Assembly: GCA_041859095.1 (NCBI GenBank)
Contig: JBHEKY010000028.1
Coordinates: 1 to 64,000 of the forward strand
Direction of reading: 5' to 3'
DNA length: 64,000 bases
Source: UBA1422 sp041859095
GTDB lineage: Bacteria > Bacillota > Clostridia > Peptostreptococcales > Anaerovoracaceae
A program made the translations under genes and the position numbers. Positions 45,160 through 54,111 of the stretch are shown piece after piece. Under the pieces are notes generated by a model that was not told the origin of the DNA, did no database searches, and saw only the letters and a list, made by a program, of their open reading frames with translations. Positions within the stretch are counted from its first letter, which is position 1. Each line of letters begins with the position of its first letter.

Positions 45160-45941
45160 ATAAAACATTTCGTCCGAATGAATCGATGAAGAGCCAAGCG
45201 AACATGAGAGCAGAAGACTGTACTATTTTGTCTAACCGACTCATTGCCAGGCATACCTGGGAAGTGACGTTGGCATGCGAAACCCGGGTTTTTACAGCAC
45301 CCGGACAGTTTGTAAACGTGCAGGTGGAAGGCTGCTACTTGCGACGACCTTTGTCTGTCTGTTCTGCTGAAGATGGCGTGCTGACCCTTGTATACAAGGT
45401 TGTTGGAATAGGAACTGAAATTATGGCTGGGATGATACCGGGCGACAAATTGAATTTGCTCTACCCACTTGGAAACGGATTTAATACCACCAGCTGCGGA
45501 AAGAACGCGGAGCGGATTGTATTGGTAGGTGGCGGCGTGGGTTTGCCCCCGCTTTACGGCCTGGCAAAAAAGCTGTTGGCTGAAGGCAAGTCGCCGGAAC
45601 TTCTGATGGGGTTTGGCACGGCAGATGAAATCTTTTATGAAGAGGAATTTAAAAAATTGGGAGTGAAGGTTGGGGTTGCAACCATGGATGGAAGCCGGGG
45701 GATTATGGGCACTGTGCTGGCGGCTGCGGACGGACGTACTTGGGACAGGCTCTTTGCCTGCGGTCCTGAAGCCATGTTATACGGAGTCCGTGACTTGGCA
45801 TCGGAAGGACAGTTCAGTTTTGAAAGCCGCATGGGATGCGGATTTGGGGTTTGCATGGGATGCAGCTGTCGGACAAAATACGGAGAAAAACGAATCTGCG
45901 TGGATGGTCCGGTGCTTTCGAAGGAGGAAATTATATGGTAG
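45147..45941 (+). CDS. pyrK: Dihydroorotate dehydrogenase electron transfer subunit PyrK
   Basis: A 264-residue FAD and [2Fe-2S] protein that links PyrD to NAD. The flavin domain has CYLRRPLSVC (FAD binding) and VLVGGGVGLPPLYGLA (NAD binding). The cluster cysteines are in GCGFGVCMGCSC with a further Cys in RICVDGP. The ATG at 45147 is inside the end of pyrC (13-base overlap), with AGGAGG nine bases upstream. It also overlaps pyrD by seven bases. Its presence marks a type 1B enzyme. Confidence 0.93.
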   Translation: MGTINKTFRPNESMKSQANMRAEDCTILSNRLIARHTWEVTLACETRVFTAPGQFVNVQVEGCYLRRPLSVCSAEDGVLTLVYKVVGIGTEIMAGMIPGDKLNLLYPLGNGFNTTSCGKNAERIVLVGGGVGLPPLYGLAKKLLAEGKSPELLMGFGTADEIFYEEEFKKLGVKVGVATMDGSRGIMGTVLAAADGRTWDRLFACGPEAMLYGVRDLASEGQFSFESRMGCGFGVCMGCSCRTKYGEKRICVDGPVLSKEEIIW

Positions 45942-46843
45942 ATACAAGGGTGAGCCTTGGAACAATAGAACTCAAAAATCCGGTAATCCCTGCCAGTGGC
46001 ACGTTTGGATATGGTGTCGAAATGGCAGAACTTTATGACCTAAACCTGCTCGGGGGCATCGCGGTGAAAGGTACCACCCTTCACCGCCGCTTCGGCAATG
46101 ACACACCTCGCATTGCCGAAGCCCCCTGCGGTCTGGTCAACGCCGTTGGGCTGCAGAATCCCGGCATCGAGCAGGTGGCCGCAGAGGAGTTGCCCCGGTT
46201 AGCCTCCCTTTGCCAAATCCCAATATTCGCCAATATCAGCGGGTTTAGCAAAGAAGAATACGTTGCCTGTGCCAGGCGGCTGGATCAGTCACCGGAAGTG
46301 GCCATTTTGGAAATCAACATCAGCTGTCCCAATGTACACGGCGGAGGCTCTGTGTTTGGAACAGATTCCAGGGCAGCCGCTGAAATAACCGGAGCAGTTC
46401 GTGCCGTGACTCAGAAACCAATCTATATGAAACTCAGTCCAAATGTGACGGATATTATGGAAATCGCCAAAGCCTGCGAAGCCTCCGGTGCTGACGGAAT
46501 TTCCATGATTAACACATTTTCCGCCATGCGGATTGACATTACCCGGCGCCGTCCGGTGTTGGCCAACATCACAGGCGGTCTTTCCGGACCGGCGGTTTTT
46601 CCCATCGCTCTTCGCATGGTGAACCAAGTCTTCCATTCCGTGAAGATTCCGGTGGTTGGCATGGGTGGTATCACCACAGCAGAAGACGTGATAGAGATGA
46701 TAATGGCCGGTGCCACAGCCGTGCAGATGGGCGCGGCAAACTTGGTAAATCCTTTTGCATGTCGAGATGTGATCCTGGCGCTGCCAGAACTCATGAATAG
46801 ATTGCAGATAAACGATTTAGAAGAGATAAGGGGGATCATATGA
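45935..46843 (+). CDS. pyrD: Dihydroorotate dehydrogenase catalytic subunit, type 1B
   Basis: PyrD oxidises dihydroorotate to orotate with FMN. The 302-residue protein has LKNPVIPASGTFGYG at the start, the catalytic cysteine in EINISCPNVHGGG, and the FMN phosphate loop GMGGITTAEDVIEMIMAGA. GGAGG precedes the ATG at 45935, which overlaps the pyrK stop. It works as a heterotetramer with PyrK, handing electrons to NAD. Confidence 0.95.
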   Translation: MVDTRVSLGTIELKNPVIPASGTFGYGVEMAELYDLNLLGGIAVKGTTLHRRFGNDTPRIAEAPCGLVNAVGLQNPGIEQVAAEELPRLASLCQIPIFANISGFSKEEYVACARRLDQSPEVAILEINISCPNVHGGGSVFGTDSRAAAEITGAVRAVTQKPIYMKLSPNVTDIMEIAKACEASGADGISMINTFSAMRIDITRRRPVLANITGGLSGPAVFPIALRMVNQVFHSVKIPVVGMGGITTAEDVIEMIMAGATAVQMGAANLVNPFACRDVILALPELMNRLQINDLEEIRGII

Positions 46844-47574
46844 ACGAACAACAGAACAAAGTCATCATTGCGTTGGATTTTCCGAATCGCCAAACGGCGC
46901 TCGCATTCTTGGCCAGCATGGGGGAGGAACGGCCTTATGTGAAAGTAGGGATGGAACTATTTTATGCCACCGGCCCAAGCTTCATTCAGAGCCTAAAAGA
47001 GCGAGGGCACAAAATATTCCTGGACTTAAAACTTCACGATATTCCAAATACAGTGCAACGGACGATGGCGGTATTGGCCAGACTTGGTGTGGACATGTGT
47101 AATGTCCACGCGGCAGGTACTGCAAAGATGATGACAGCAGCCTGCGAGGGCCTTGAACAGGGAACATCACCCGGTGTGAAAAAGCCTCTTTTAATTGCGG
47201 TCACCCAATTGACATCAACGGATCTCTGGCGGATGAATCATGAAATTCTGATACCCGGTTCCGTAGAGGCGGCAGTTTCGACCTATGCGCATCTCGCCAA
47301 AGAGTCGGGTCTTGATGGGGTGGTTTGCAGTCCACAGGAAGCACCTGCCATTCACAAAATATGCGGCAAAGAATTCTTGACAGTGACACCGGGGATCCGT
47401 TTGGCCAATCAGGGAGAAGGGGGCAAACAGGACCAGGTGCGGGTGCAAACCCCCATGCAAGCCAAAGCGCTGGGCGCTGACTATATCGTGGTGGGACGAC
47501 CCATTACTGAGGCAACTGACCCACTGACCGCATACCTAGACATCATACGGGATTTTCAAGGAGGTAGAGAATGA
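46840..47574 (+). CDS. pyrF: Orotidine 5'-phosphate decarboxylase
   Basis: PyrF forms UMP from OMP. The 244-residue protein has KVGMELFYATGP and the catalytic LDLKLHDIPNT (Asp-Lys-x-x-Asp) motif; QDQVRVQTPMQAKALGAD and IVVGRPITEA lie near the C-terminus. Its length and GxP features match the longer PyrF subfamily 2 only in part. It overlaps pyrD and pyrE by four bases each (ATGA). Confidence 0.94.
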   Translation: MNEQQNKVIIALDFPNRQTALAFLASMGEERPYVKVGMELFYATGPSFIQSLKERGHKIFLDLKLHDIPNTVQRTMAVLARLGVDMCNVHAAGTAKMMTAACEGLEQGTSPGVKKPLLIAVTQLTSTDLWRMNHEILIPGSVEAAVSTYAHLAKESGLDGVVCSPQEAPAIHKICGKEFLTVTPGIRLANQGEGGKQDQVRVQTPMQAKALGADYIVVGRPITEATDPLTAYLDIIRDFQGGRE

Positions 47575-48161
47575 AGAATAAAGAAATAGCAAAGCAGCTG
47601 TTGTCCATTGGGGCAGTATTCCTAAGACCCAACGAACCATTTACCTGGGCTAGCGGCATTAAAAGTCCGGTGTACTGTGACAACCGGCTGATTCTCACAG
47701 CGCCGGCGACCAGGAATGTGGTAGAACAAACCCTGGCTAACGCAATCAACGAACATTACCCGGATTGCCAGGTACTAATGGGAACCAGCACGGCAGGAAT
47801 TGCCCATGCAGCCATTGCCGCCCACCTTCTAGGATTGCCCATGGGGTATGTACGAGCACAAGCCAAAGACCATGGCAGAACAAACCGAATTGAAGGCAAA
47901 TTAAGTCCCGGTCAAAAGGTGGTGGTTGTGGAGGACTTGATTTCCACCGGAGGATCATCTATGGATACCGTGGAGGCTTTGGAAAACGTTGGTGCAGAGG
48001 TTCTTGGAATTTTAAGCATTTTCAACTATGGAATACGGGACTTGCCGGTGCGCACCGTCAGCTTGTGCGACCTTGAGACTTTGGCCCAAGTGGCTGTGGA
48101 TGAAGGATATATTGAACAGAAAGAAATGAAGGAGGTACTAGTGTGGAAATCAGAAATCTAA
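47571..48161 (+). CDS. pyrE: Orotate phosphoribosyltransferase
   Basis: PyrE makes OMP from orotate and PRPP. The 196-residue protein has the PRPP-binding motif VVVVEDLISTGGSS, the flexible loop YVRAQAKDHGRTNRIEG, and FTWASGIKSPVYCDNR near the N-terminus. It overlaps pyrF by four bases, and the start of pyrB lies within its end, so the whole series is translationally coupled. Confidence 0.95.
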   Translation: MKNKEIAKQLLSIGAVFLRPNEPFTWASGIKSPVYCDNRLILTAPATRNVVEQTLANAINEHYPDCQVLMGTSTAGIAHAAIAAHLLGLPMGYVRAQAKDHGRTNRIEGKLSPGQKVVVVEDLISTGGSSMDTVEALENVGAEVLGILSIFNYGIRDLPVRTVSLCDLETLAQVAVDEGYIEQKEMKEVLVWKSEI

Positions 48162-49075
48162 TCAGCATCACTGATTTTTCCATTAAGGAAATTGACCGGA
48201 TGATTGGCCTTGCAGAGAACATCATGACCTATCCGACAAATTATCAAAACCGGTGTGCAGGGAAAAAGCTTGCTACCTTGTTTTTTGAACCTAGCACAAG
48301 GACAAGACTCAGCTTTGAAGCGGCCATGATGGAACTGGGGGGCAATGTACTGGGATTTTCAAGCAGCGATTCCAGCTCAGCAGCCAAAGGCGAAAGCGTC
48401 AGCGACACCATCCGAACGGTTGGATGCTATGCGGACATCATCGCCATGCGGCACCCGAAAGAAGGTGCACCCCTGATAGCTTCCAAGCGAACCACAGTAC
48501 CGATTATCAACGGCGGAGACGGTGGCCATCACCATCCCACGCAAACCCTGACCGATTTATTGACCATCAAACGGGAAAAGGGACGTCTTGAGAATCTCAC
48601 TGTGGGACTTTGCGGCGACCTGCAATTTGGCAGAACAGTCCACTCCTTGATAGAGGCCATGCTGCGATATCCGGGAAATCGGTTTATCCTGATTTCTCCG
48701 GAAGAACTTCGTGTTCCGGCCTACATCAGAGATCTTCTGGCTACGGCAGGGGTGGAGTGGAAACAGGTGGAGCATATGGAACAGGTCATGGGAGAATTGG
48801 ATATCTTATATATGACGAGAGTCCAAAAGGAACGATTCTTTAATGAACAGGATTATATACGGTTGAAGGATAGTTACATCTTGGATATGGATAAACTGAA
48901 ACCGGCAAAGAAAGACTTGATTATCCTTCACCCATTGCCCCGAGTTAACGAAATATCCATTGAAGTGGACGATGACCCAAGGGCATGCTATTTTACCCAG
49001 GCACTCTGTGGGAAATACATCCGGATGGCATTGATCCTTACCTTACTCAACCTTACGAAGGAGGCAACCTCATGA
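48143..49075 (+). CDS. pyrB: Aspartate carbamoyltransferase catalytic subunit
   Basis: PyrB joins carbamoyl phosphate and aspartate. The 310-residue protein shows the carbamoyl-phosphate-binding motif FFEPSTRTRLSFE (Ser51-Thr54), GDGGHHHPTQTL, and DLKFGRTVHSL-like residues (DLQFGRTVHSL). The start is GTG with GGAGG seven bases upstream, 19 bases inside pyrE. The next gene encodes the regulatory subunit, so the complex is of the allosteric class B type. Confidence 0.95.
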   Translation: MEIRNLISITDFSIKEIDRMIGLAENIMTYPTNYQNRCAGKKLATLFFEPSTRTRLSFEAAMMELGGNVLGFSSSDSSSAAKGESVSDTIRTVGCYADIIAMRHPKEGAPLIASKRTTVPIINGGDGGHHHPTQTLTDLLTIKREKGRLENLTVGLCGDLQFGRTVHSLIEAMLRYPGNRFILISPEELRVPAYIRDLLATAGVEWKQVEHMEQVMGELDILYMTRVQKERFFNEQDYIRLKDSYILDMDKLKPAKKDLIILHPLPRVNEISIEVDDDPRACYFTQALCGKYIRMALILTLLNLTKEATS

Positions 49076-49491
49076 ATGTAGACGGCGTCACAACTGGGAT
49101 TGTGATTGACCACATCCCGGCAGGAAAAAGTATGGAAATCTATCGACTGTTACACCTTGAAAAGCTCACTTGCAGCGTCGCCATCGTCCAGAATGCGCAA
49201 AGCACAAAATGCGGAAAGAAGGACATCATTAAAATCGATGAGAACATCAACTTAAATCTGGATGTTTTAGGTTTTGTGGATCCGGACATCACCGTGAATA
49301 TGATTCAGAACGGTCAACTGACCAAAAAAAAGCATTTGGAGTTGCCTGCGACTCTGACGGGGGTCGTACGATGCAAAAACCCTCGTTGCATCACTACGGT
49401 GGAACAGGAAATCGTCCATGCCTTCAAGCTGACTGACCGGGACAAAAGGCAGTACAATTGTGTATACTGCGATGCAGCATATACTGAATAA
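49072..49491 (+). CDS. pyrI: Aspartate carbamoyltransferase regulatory subunit
   Basis: PyrI binds nucleotide effectors and lets CTP inhibit PyrB. The 139-residue protein has the N-terminal allosteric domain (VIDHIPAGKSMEIYRLL) and the C-terminal zinc domain with four cysteines at 101, 106, 130 and 133 (CKNPRC and CVYC). It overlaps pyrB by four bases and closes the pyr operon. Confidence 0.95.
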   Translation: MNVDGVTTGIVIDHIPAGKSMEIYRLLHLEKLTCSVAIVQNAQSTKCGKKDIIKIDENINLNLDVLGFVDPDITVNMIQNGQLTKKKHLELPATLTGVVRCKNPRCITTVEQEIVHAFKLTDRDKRQYNCVYCDAAYTE

Positions 49492-49568
49492 GACAGAAAC
49501 ACTATGTTTTTCCTGCCAGCAATGTGGTATATTAATGCCATAAACAATTGCAGACTGGAGGGAAGAAC

Positions 49569-50504
49569 ATGAGCTATCGCATCGATACTATTATTGGAAA
49601 CACACCGCTTCTGGCCTTGGATAACATCCGAACGGACAATGCCTTTGTTGCCAGGATTTTCGGAAAATTGGAAAGCGCGAACCCGGGCGGCAGCATCAAA
49701 AGCCGGATTGCCAAAGCCATGATTGAGGACGCAGAAGCACGAGGGCTACTGAGGCCTGGCAGTGTTATCATCGAACCTACCAGTGGAAACACAGGCATTG
49801 GGCTGGCCATGGTGGCAGCCTCCAAAGGATATCGGATTATTTTGACTATGCCTGAAAGCATGTCTGAAGAACGGCGCAAATTGCTGCGTGGTTTTGGCGC
49901 AGAACTGGTATTGACTCCAGGCTCTCTTGGAATGAATGGCGCTATAGCCAGAGCAAAAGAATTGGCAGAAACTACCTCCGGTTCGTTTATTCCGGGCCAG
50001 TTTGACAACCCGGCCAATCCAAAAACACATTTCGACACCACCGGACCGGAAATTTGGGAGGCCCTTTCCGGCAAGGTGGATGTTTTCGTTGCAGGAGTAG
50101 GCACCGGCGGAACCATTACCGGTGTTGGTAGATATCTAAAAACCAAAAATCCTTCGGTGTATATTGTAGCTGTAGAGCCGGACGCATCTGCTGTACTTTC
50201 GGGAGAAAACCCAGGACCTCACCCAATACAAGGGATAGGGGCAGGATTTGTGCCCGCGGTTTTGGATACGACAATTTACAATGAAATCATTCGGGTTACG
50301 GGTACGCAAGCCATAGAAACCGCCAAAGCACTCAGCAGGAGAGAAGGGATTCTAGCGGGAATTTCATCCGGTGCTGCGGTGTATGCGGCGGGTCAGTTAG
50401 CCAAACGACCGGAATACCGAGGGAAAAATATTGTGACGGTCTTGCCGGATACTGGAGAACGGTATCTTTCCACAGCGCTATTTCATGAAGGAGGACAAGA
50501 ATGA
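49569..50504 (+). CDS. cysK: Cysteine synthase A
   Basis: CysK joins sulfide and O-acetylserine to cysteine. The 311-residue PLP enzyme has the lysine motif NPGGSIKSRIAKAMIE, the substrate loop PTSGNTGIGLAM and the phosphate-binding GTGGTITGVGRYL. GGAGG is eight bases before the ATG at 49569. It begins 77 bases after pyrI and overlaps the next gene by four bases. No CysE gene is nearby. Confidence 0.95.
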   Translation: MSYRIDTIIGNTPLLALDNIRTDNAFVARIFGKLESANPGGSIKSRIAKAMIEDAEARGLLRPGSVIIEPTSGNTGIGLAMVAASKGYRIILTMPESMSEERRKLLRGFGAELVLTPGSLGMNGAIARAKELAETTSGSFIPGQFDNPANPKTHFDTTGPEIWEALSGKVDVFVAGVGTGGTITGVGRYLKTKNPSVYIVAVEPDASAVLSGENPGPHPIQGIGAGFVPAVLDTTIYNEIIRVTGTQAIETAKALSRREGILAGISSGAAVYAAGQLAKRPEYRGKNIVTVLPDTGERYLSTALFHEGGQE

Positions 50505-52180
50505 AGATACAATTCTGCGGAGCAGCCACGGGTGTTACCGGTTCTTGCCATTGGATTACTAGCGGAACGCATCAGTTCCTTTTGGACTGCGGACAGTTCC
50601 AGGGAGGCAAAGAGCAAGAAAAACAAAACTTCCTGCCTTTTCCTTTCCAGGTGGATCAAATTGAATTTATTCTGCTTAGCCATGCGCATATCGACCATTG
50701 TGGCCGGCTGCCCTTATTGGCAAAGAGAGGGTTCCGTGGCAAAATTTATTGCACCGATGCCACAGCAGACCTGCTTGAGGTCATGCTCAAAGATAGTGCC
50801 TATATTCATGAAAAAGATGCAGAATGGCAGAACCGTAAAAACTTGCGTGCCGGCGTTGACCCGGTGGAGCCACTATATACCATGAAAGATGCCGAAGAAG
50901 CTTTGAAACTGGTGGCCCCCGTGTTATACGACCAATTGATTGAAATCAACGGACACATCAAAATCGTCTACAATGATGCCGGCCATATTTTAGGATCCGC
51001 CATCACAGAGATTTGGGTGGAAGAGGATGGCAAATCTACCAAACTTGTATACTCAGGAGATTTGGGTGTCACGAACCGTCCTATATTGCGGGATCCGTCG
51101 CATATTAAAAGCGCGGACTATCTTATTTTGGAATCCACATACGGCAACCGGCTTCATCCAGCCAACGCAACCAGTATTGATCAACTTCTTGAAATTGTAA
51201 TCAAAACCACAAGAAGAGGCGGGACTGTTGTAATCCCTGCATTTGCGGTGGGCAGAACCCAGGAGTTGCTTTTCGAGTTCAACCGCTTCTATGAACTAGG
51301 CACAAAATACAAATCCGACTTAGAGAAACTTATGATTTATGTGGACAGCCCCATGGCCACCACGGCAACAGAAGTGTTCAAACGGAATGCACAGGTTTTT
51401 GACGAAGAAACCAAGGACTACATTCTGAGAGGAGATATGCCCTTGGATTTCAAAAATCTGAAATTTACACGAACCAGCGAGGAGTCCAAAGAACTAAATT
51501 TTGATCGGACCCCAAAGGTTGTGATTTCCGCAAGCGGCATGTGCGATGCAGGCAGAATCCGACACCACTTAAAACATAATCTGTGGGATGCCAAGTCCAG
51601 CATTGTTTTTGTCGGATATCAGGCGGAAGGCACCTTGGGAAGAGCCATTCTGGATGGAATCAAAGAAGTGAAGCTTTTTGGAGAGACGGTCCAGGTGAAT
51701 GCCGAAATACACAACCTTCAAGGATTTTCAGGCCATGCGGATCAGGCGGGCCTATTGGAATGGTTAGGTGGATTTAAAGCCAAACCCAAAGAAATTTTCC
51801 TGGTACACGGCGAAGAAGAAGCCAAAGTGACCTTTGCTCAAAAAATTATGGATGCCTATGGATATAATAGTACCATTATTCGGGATTATTCGTCCTATGA
51901 ACTGGAAACCGGTGAGTTGGTTACCGCTGAGGGCATTGCAGTAGACTCTATGGACAACTTGCATCCTGAAGAGCTCGCCAAGCGGGTGGAAGAAGTGCAC
52001 AAGCATCTTGAAAACGTATTGTACCAATCTAAATTACTGGCCAACCAATCGCTTTCCGCGGAGAGGGTTGCTGCTTTGAACAACATCCTGCTCTCGTTGG
52101 AAAAAGAAACCGTCAACCTGGGGGCAACCATGGTCGATGGAGAGGGAACTAGAGATATCAAAACTGAGACTGAATATTAA
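50501..52180 (+). CDS. RNA-processing metallo-beta-lactamase (beta-CASP family)
   Basis: A 559-residue metallo-hydrolase of the beta-CASP group related to RNase J and the YsgA/CPSF-like nucleases. The metal motif is SHAHIDHCG (His61, His63, Asp65, His66), with the beta-CASP domain around residues 240-400 (PAFAVGRTQELL, ISASGMCDAGRIRHHLKH) and the final NLQGFSGHADQAGLLEWL. The Cys-x-Asp-Ala-Gly stretch is a typical beta-CASP motif. It overlaps cysK by four bases and is probably an RNase. No KH domain is seen. Confidence 0.9.
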   Translation: MKIQFCGAATGVTGSCHWITSGTHQFLLDCGQFQGGKEQEKQNFLPFPFQVDQIEFILLSHAHIDHCGRLPLLAKRGFRGKIYCTDATADLLEVMLKDSAYIHEKDAEWQNRKNLRAGVDPVEPLYTMKDAEEALKLVAPVLYDQLIEINGHIKIVYNDAGHILGSAITEIWVEEDGKSTKLVYSGDLGVTNRPILRDPSHIKSADYLILESTYGNRLHPANATSIDQLLEIVIKTTRRGGTVVIPAFAVGRTQELLFEFNRFYELGTKYKSDLEKLMIYVDSPMATTATEVFKRNAQVFDEETKDYILRGDMPLDFKNLKFTRTSEESKELNFDRTPKVVISASGMCDAGRIRHHLKHNLWDAKSSIVFVGYQAEGTLGRAILDGIKEVKLFGETVQVNAEIHNLQGFSGHADQAGLLEWLGGFKAKPKEIFLVHGEEEAKVTFAQKIMDAYGYNSTIIRDYSSYELETGELVTAEGIAVDSMDNLHPEELAKRVEEVHKHLENVLYQSKLLANQSLSAERVAALNNILLSLEKETVNLGATMVDGEGTRDIKTETEY

Positions 52181-52215
52181 GAAAATTTAATCAGTTAAAT
52201 TTCTAACGAAAAGAA

Positions 52216-52245
52216 TTGCATAATTGAGAATGGCAATGCTATAAT
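52216..52245 (+). promoter_or_regulatory. Promoter for the sigma-54 activator gene
   Basis: TTGCAT, 18 bases, TATAAT, about 35 bases before the ATG at 52281. Confidence 0.62.
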
Positions 52246-52280
52246 GGGGTCGAAGACTTGGTAACAAGACAGGAGAAATT

Positions 52281-54083
52281 ATGTCGCTATTGAGAGACGT
52301 TTCGACCGGAGTACAGCAGGTGGCGGAAGCCATTAGCATTGCTGTGGGCGTTGAAGTTGAGATTGTTGACGATACCCTAACCATTGTCGGTGGAACCGGC
52401 AGCTATTCTTCCATGATTGGACAAAAGGAAGAAGCCGGCAAACTGGATGGCAATTTTCTGTATGCCCGTGTACTTCGAAGCGGACTGACCCAATCGGTGG
52501 CAGATGCCCGCGCTGACAAATATTACGATGATCCCCGTGCAAAAGCCCAGACTATAGGTGAGCTGGCTGAGATTTGCACTCCTATCAAGCATAATGGAGA
52601 AACCATTGGCATCATTGGCCTGGTTGCTTTTAATGAGGAGCAGCGGGCTATTTTATTGGATAAAGACCGGAGCATGGTGACCTTCGTCGAAAAAATGGCA
52701 GACTTGCTGGCCGCCAAGGCAGCCCAGCAAGAAGATTTACAGGTTGCGGAAATGTCCAGAAATGAGATGATGACTGTACTGGAAACCGCCCATGAAGGGA
52801 TCTTTGCCATCGACAAACAAGGATATATACGGCATTGCAATGAAGTGGCTGCGAGCCTGCTCAAGACAACCAGCAAAGAAATCATTGGCAAGCATATCAA
52901 CCGATATATGATTAGTTCGCCGGCACTGGATATTTTCAGAACCGGGGAAGGGTATACAGAACGGGAAGAAATTTATCGCGGCGAGCTCCACTTAATTGTC
53001 ACTGCAAAACCATTTTATGCCGGATCCGAAATTGAAGGCGTCGTCATTTCATTCCGAGATTTTGTGGAAGCCCAAAAGCTTGCCTACCATATGAATGTAG
53101 GAAACATCAAAAACACATTTGACGACATTATTGGCCGCAGCGAGGCCATTACCAGAGCCAAAAATCAAGCGGTTATCACCGCACGTGGGGATTCCACGGT
53201 ATTGATTACAGGCGAAAGCGGCACTGGCAAAGAAATGTTTGCCAAGGCCATCCATTACTCAGGACCCCGAAACGGTCAGCCTTTTGTCACAGTAAACTGC
53301 GGAGCCATTCCCGAAAACTTACTTGAGAGCGAACTTTTTGGATACGAAAAGGGCGCTTTCACAGGAGCTTCCGAAAAAGGCAAAATCGGCAAGTTCGAGA
53401 TGGCAAATAACGGAACTATTTTCTTGGATGAAATCGGTGACATGCCGGCTCATCTGCAGGTCAAGATTCTACATGTGCTACAGAATATGAAGTTCGAACG
53501 AGTAGGCGGCAACAAGTCCATTCAGGTTAATGTGCGTGTCGTTGCAGCTACCAACCGGCATCTGGAAGATATGATTAAAGCAGGAACGTTCCGAGAAGAC
53601 CTTTATTACCGTCTTAGTGTCATTCCCATCGATATCCCACCTTTGCGAGATCGCAAAGAAGATATTGATTTGTTTATGGACCACTTCCTGAGTAAGTACA
53701 ACACTTATATGAACCGAAGACTCAAGGGATTTAGCCAAGAAGTCCGGGACTTGTACATGAATTACGAATGGCCGGGCAACGTGCGAGAATTGGAAAATGC
53801 CGTTGAGTATAGCACCAATATGGCATTCGGTGAAACCATCGGCTTGGATGACGTGCCCATGCGGTTGAAGCGGGCAGAAGAATCCCTGCCCAAGGCCCAG
53901 GAAAGCCTGCTGACCTTAGCGGACCAGGTGAAAGAGTTTGAGCGGGAAGTCATCCTAAAAAAATTTAAAAAACATACTGGAGGAGGCGACGCGAAAGAAA
54001 GCGTTGCCAGAGAATTGGGCCTTTCCCGCGCCACACTGTATCGAAAGCTCGCTGAGCTGGATATAAATAAAAAACTACTTTAA
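52281..54083 (+). CDS. Sigma-54-dependent transcriptional activator (GAF-PAS-AAA-Fis)
   Basis: A 600-residue enhancer-binding protein. Residues 1-150 form a GAF-like sensor; about 165-270 form a PAS domain (VLETAHEGIFAIDKQGYI). The AAA+ domain begins near 283, with Walker A GESGTGKE (311-318), the sigma-54 contact GAFTGA (358-363) and DEIGDMP of Walker B. A Fis-type helix-turn-helix (SVARELGLSRATLYRKL) ends the protein. No receiver domain is present, so it senses a ligand directly. Just 28 bases later comes an aminotransferase gene, which it may serve. The sigma-54 promoter at 678 is another possible target. Confidence 0.95.
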   Translation: MSLLRDVSTGVQQVAEAISIAVGVEVEIVDDTLTIVGGTGSYSSMIGQKEEAGKLDGNFLYARVLRSGLTQSVADARADKYYDDPRAKAQTIGELAEICTPIKHNGETIGIIGLVAFNEEQRAILLDKDRSMVTFVEKMADLLAAKAAQQEDLQVAEMSRNEMMTVLETAHEGIFAIDKQGYIRHCNEVAASLLKTTSKEIIGKHINRYMISSPALDIFRTGEGYTEREEIYRGELHLIVTAKPFYAGSEIEGVVISFRDFVEAQKLAYHMNVGNIKNTFDDIIGRSEAITRAKNQAVITARGDSTVLITGESGTGKEMFAKAIHYSGPRNGQPFVTVNCGAIPENLLESELFGYEKGAFTGASEKGKIGKFEMANNGTIFLDEIGDMPAHLQVKILHVLQNMKFERVGGNKSIQVNVRVVAATNRHLEDMIKAGTFREDLYYRLSVIPIDIPPLRDRKEDIDLFMDHFLSKYNTYMNRRLKGFSQEVRDLYMNYEWPGNVRELENAVEYSTNMAFGETIGLDDVPMRLKRAEESLPKAQESLLTLADQVKEFEREVILKKFKKHTGGGDAKESVARELGLSRATLYRKLAELDINKKLL

Positions 54084-54111
54084 TTACAAACAGTTTAATG
54101 GAGGTTCTATC

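Noticed and set aside
52183..52202. Inverted repeat AAATTTAA-TCAG-TTAAATTT after the metallo-beta-lactamase gene
   Set aside because: The stem is entirely A-T and only eight base pairs, too weak to call a terminator, and could occur by chance.
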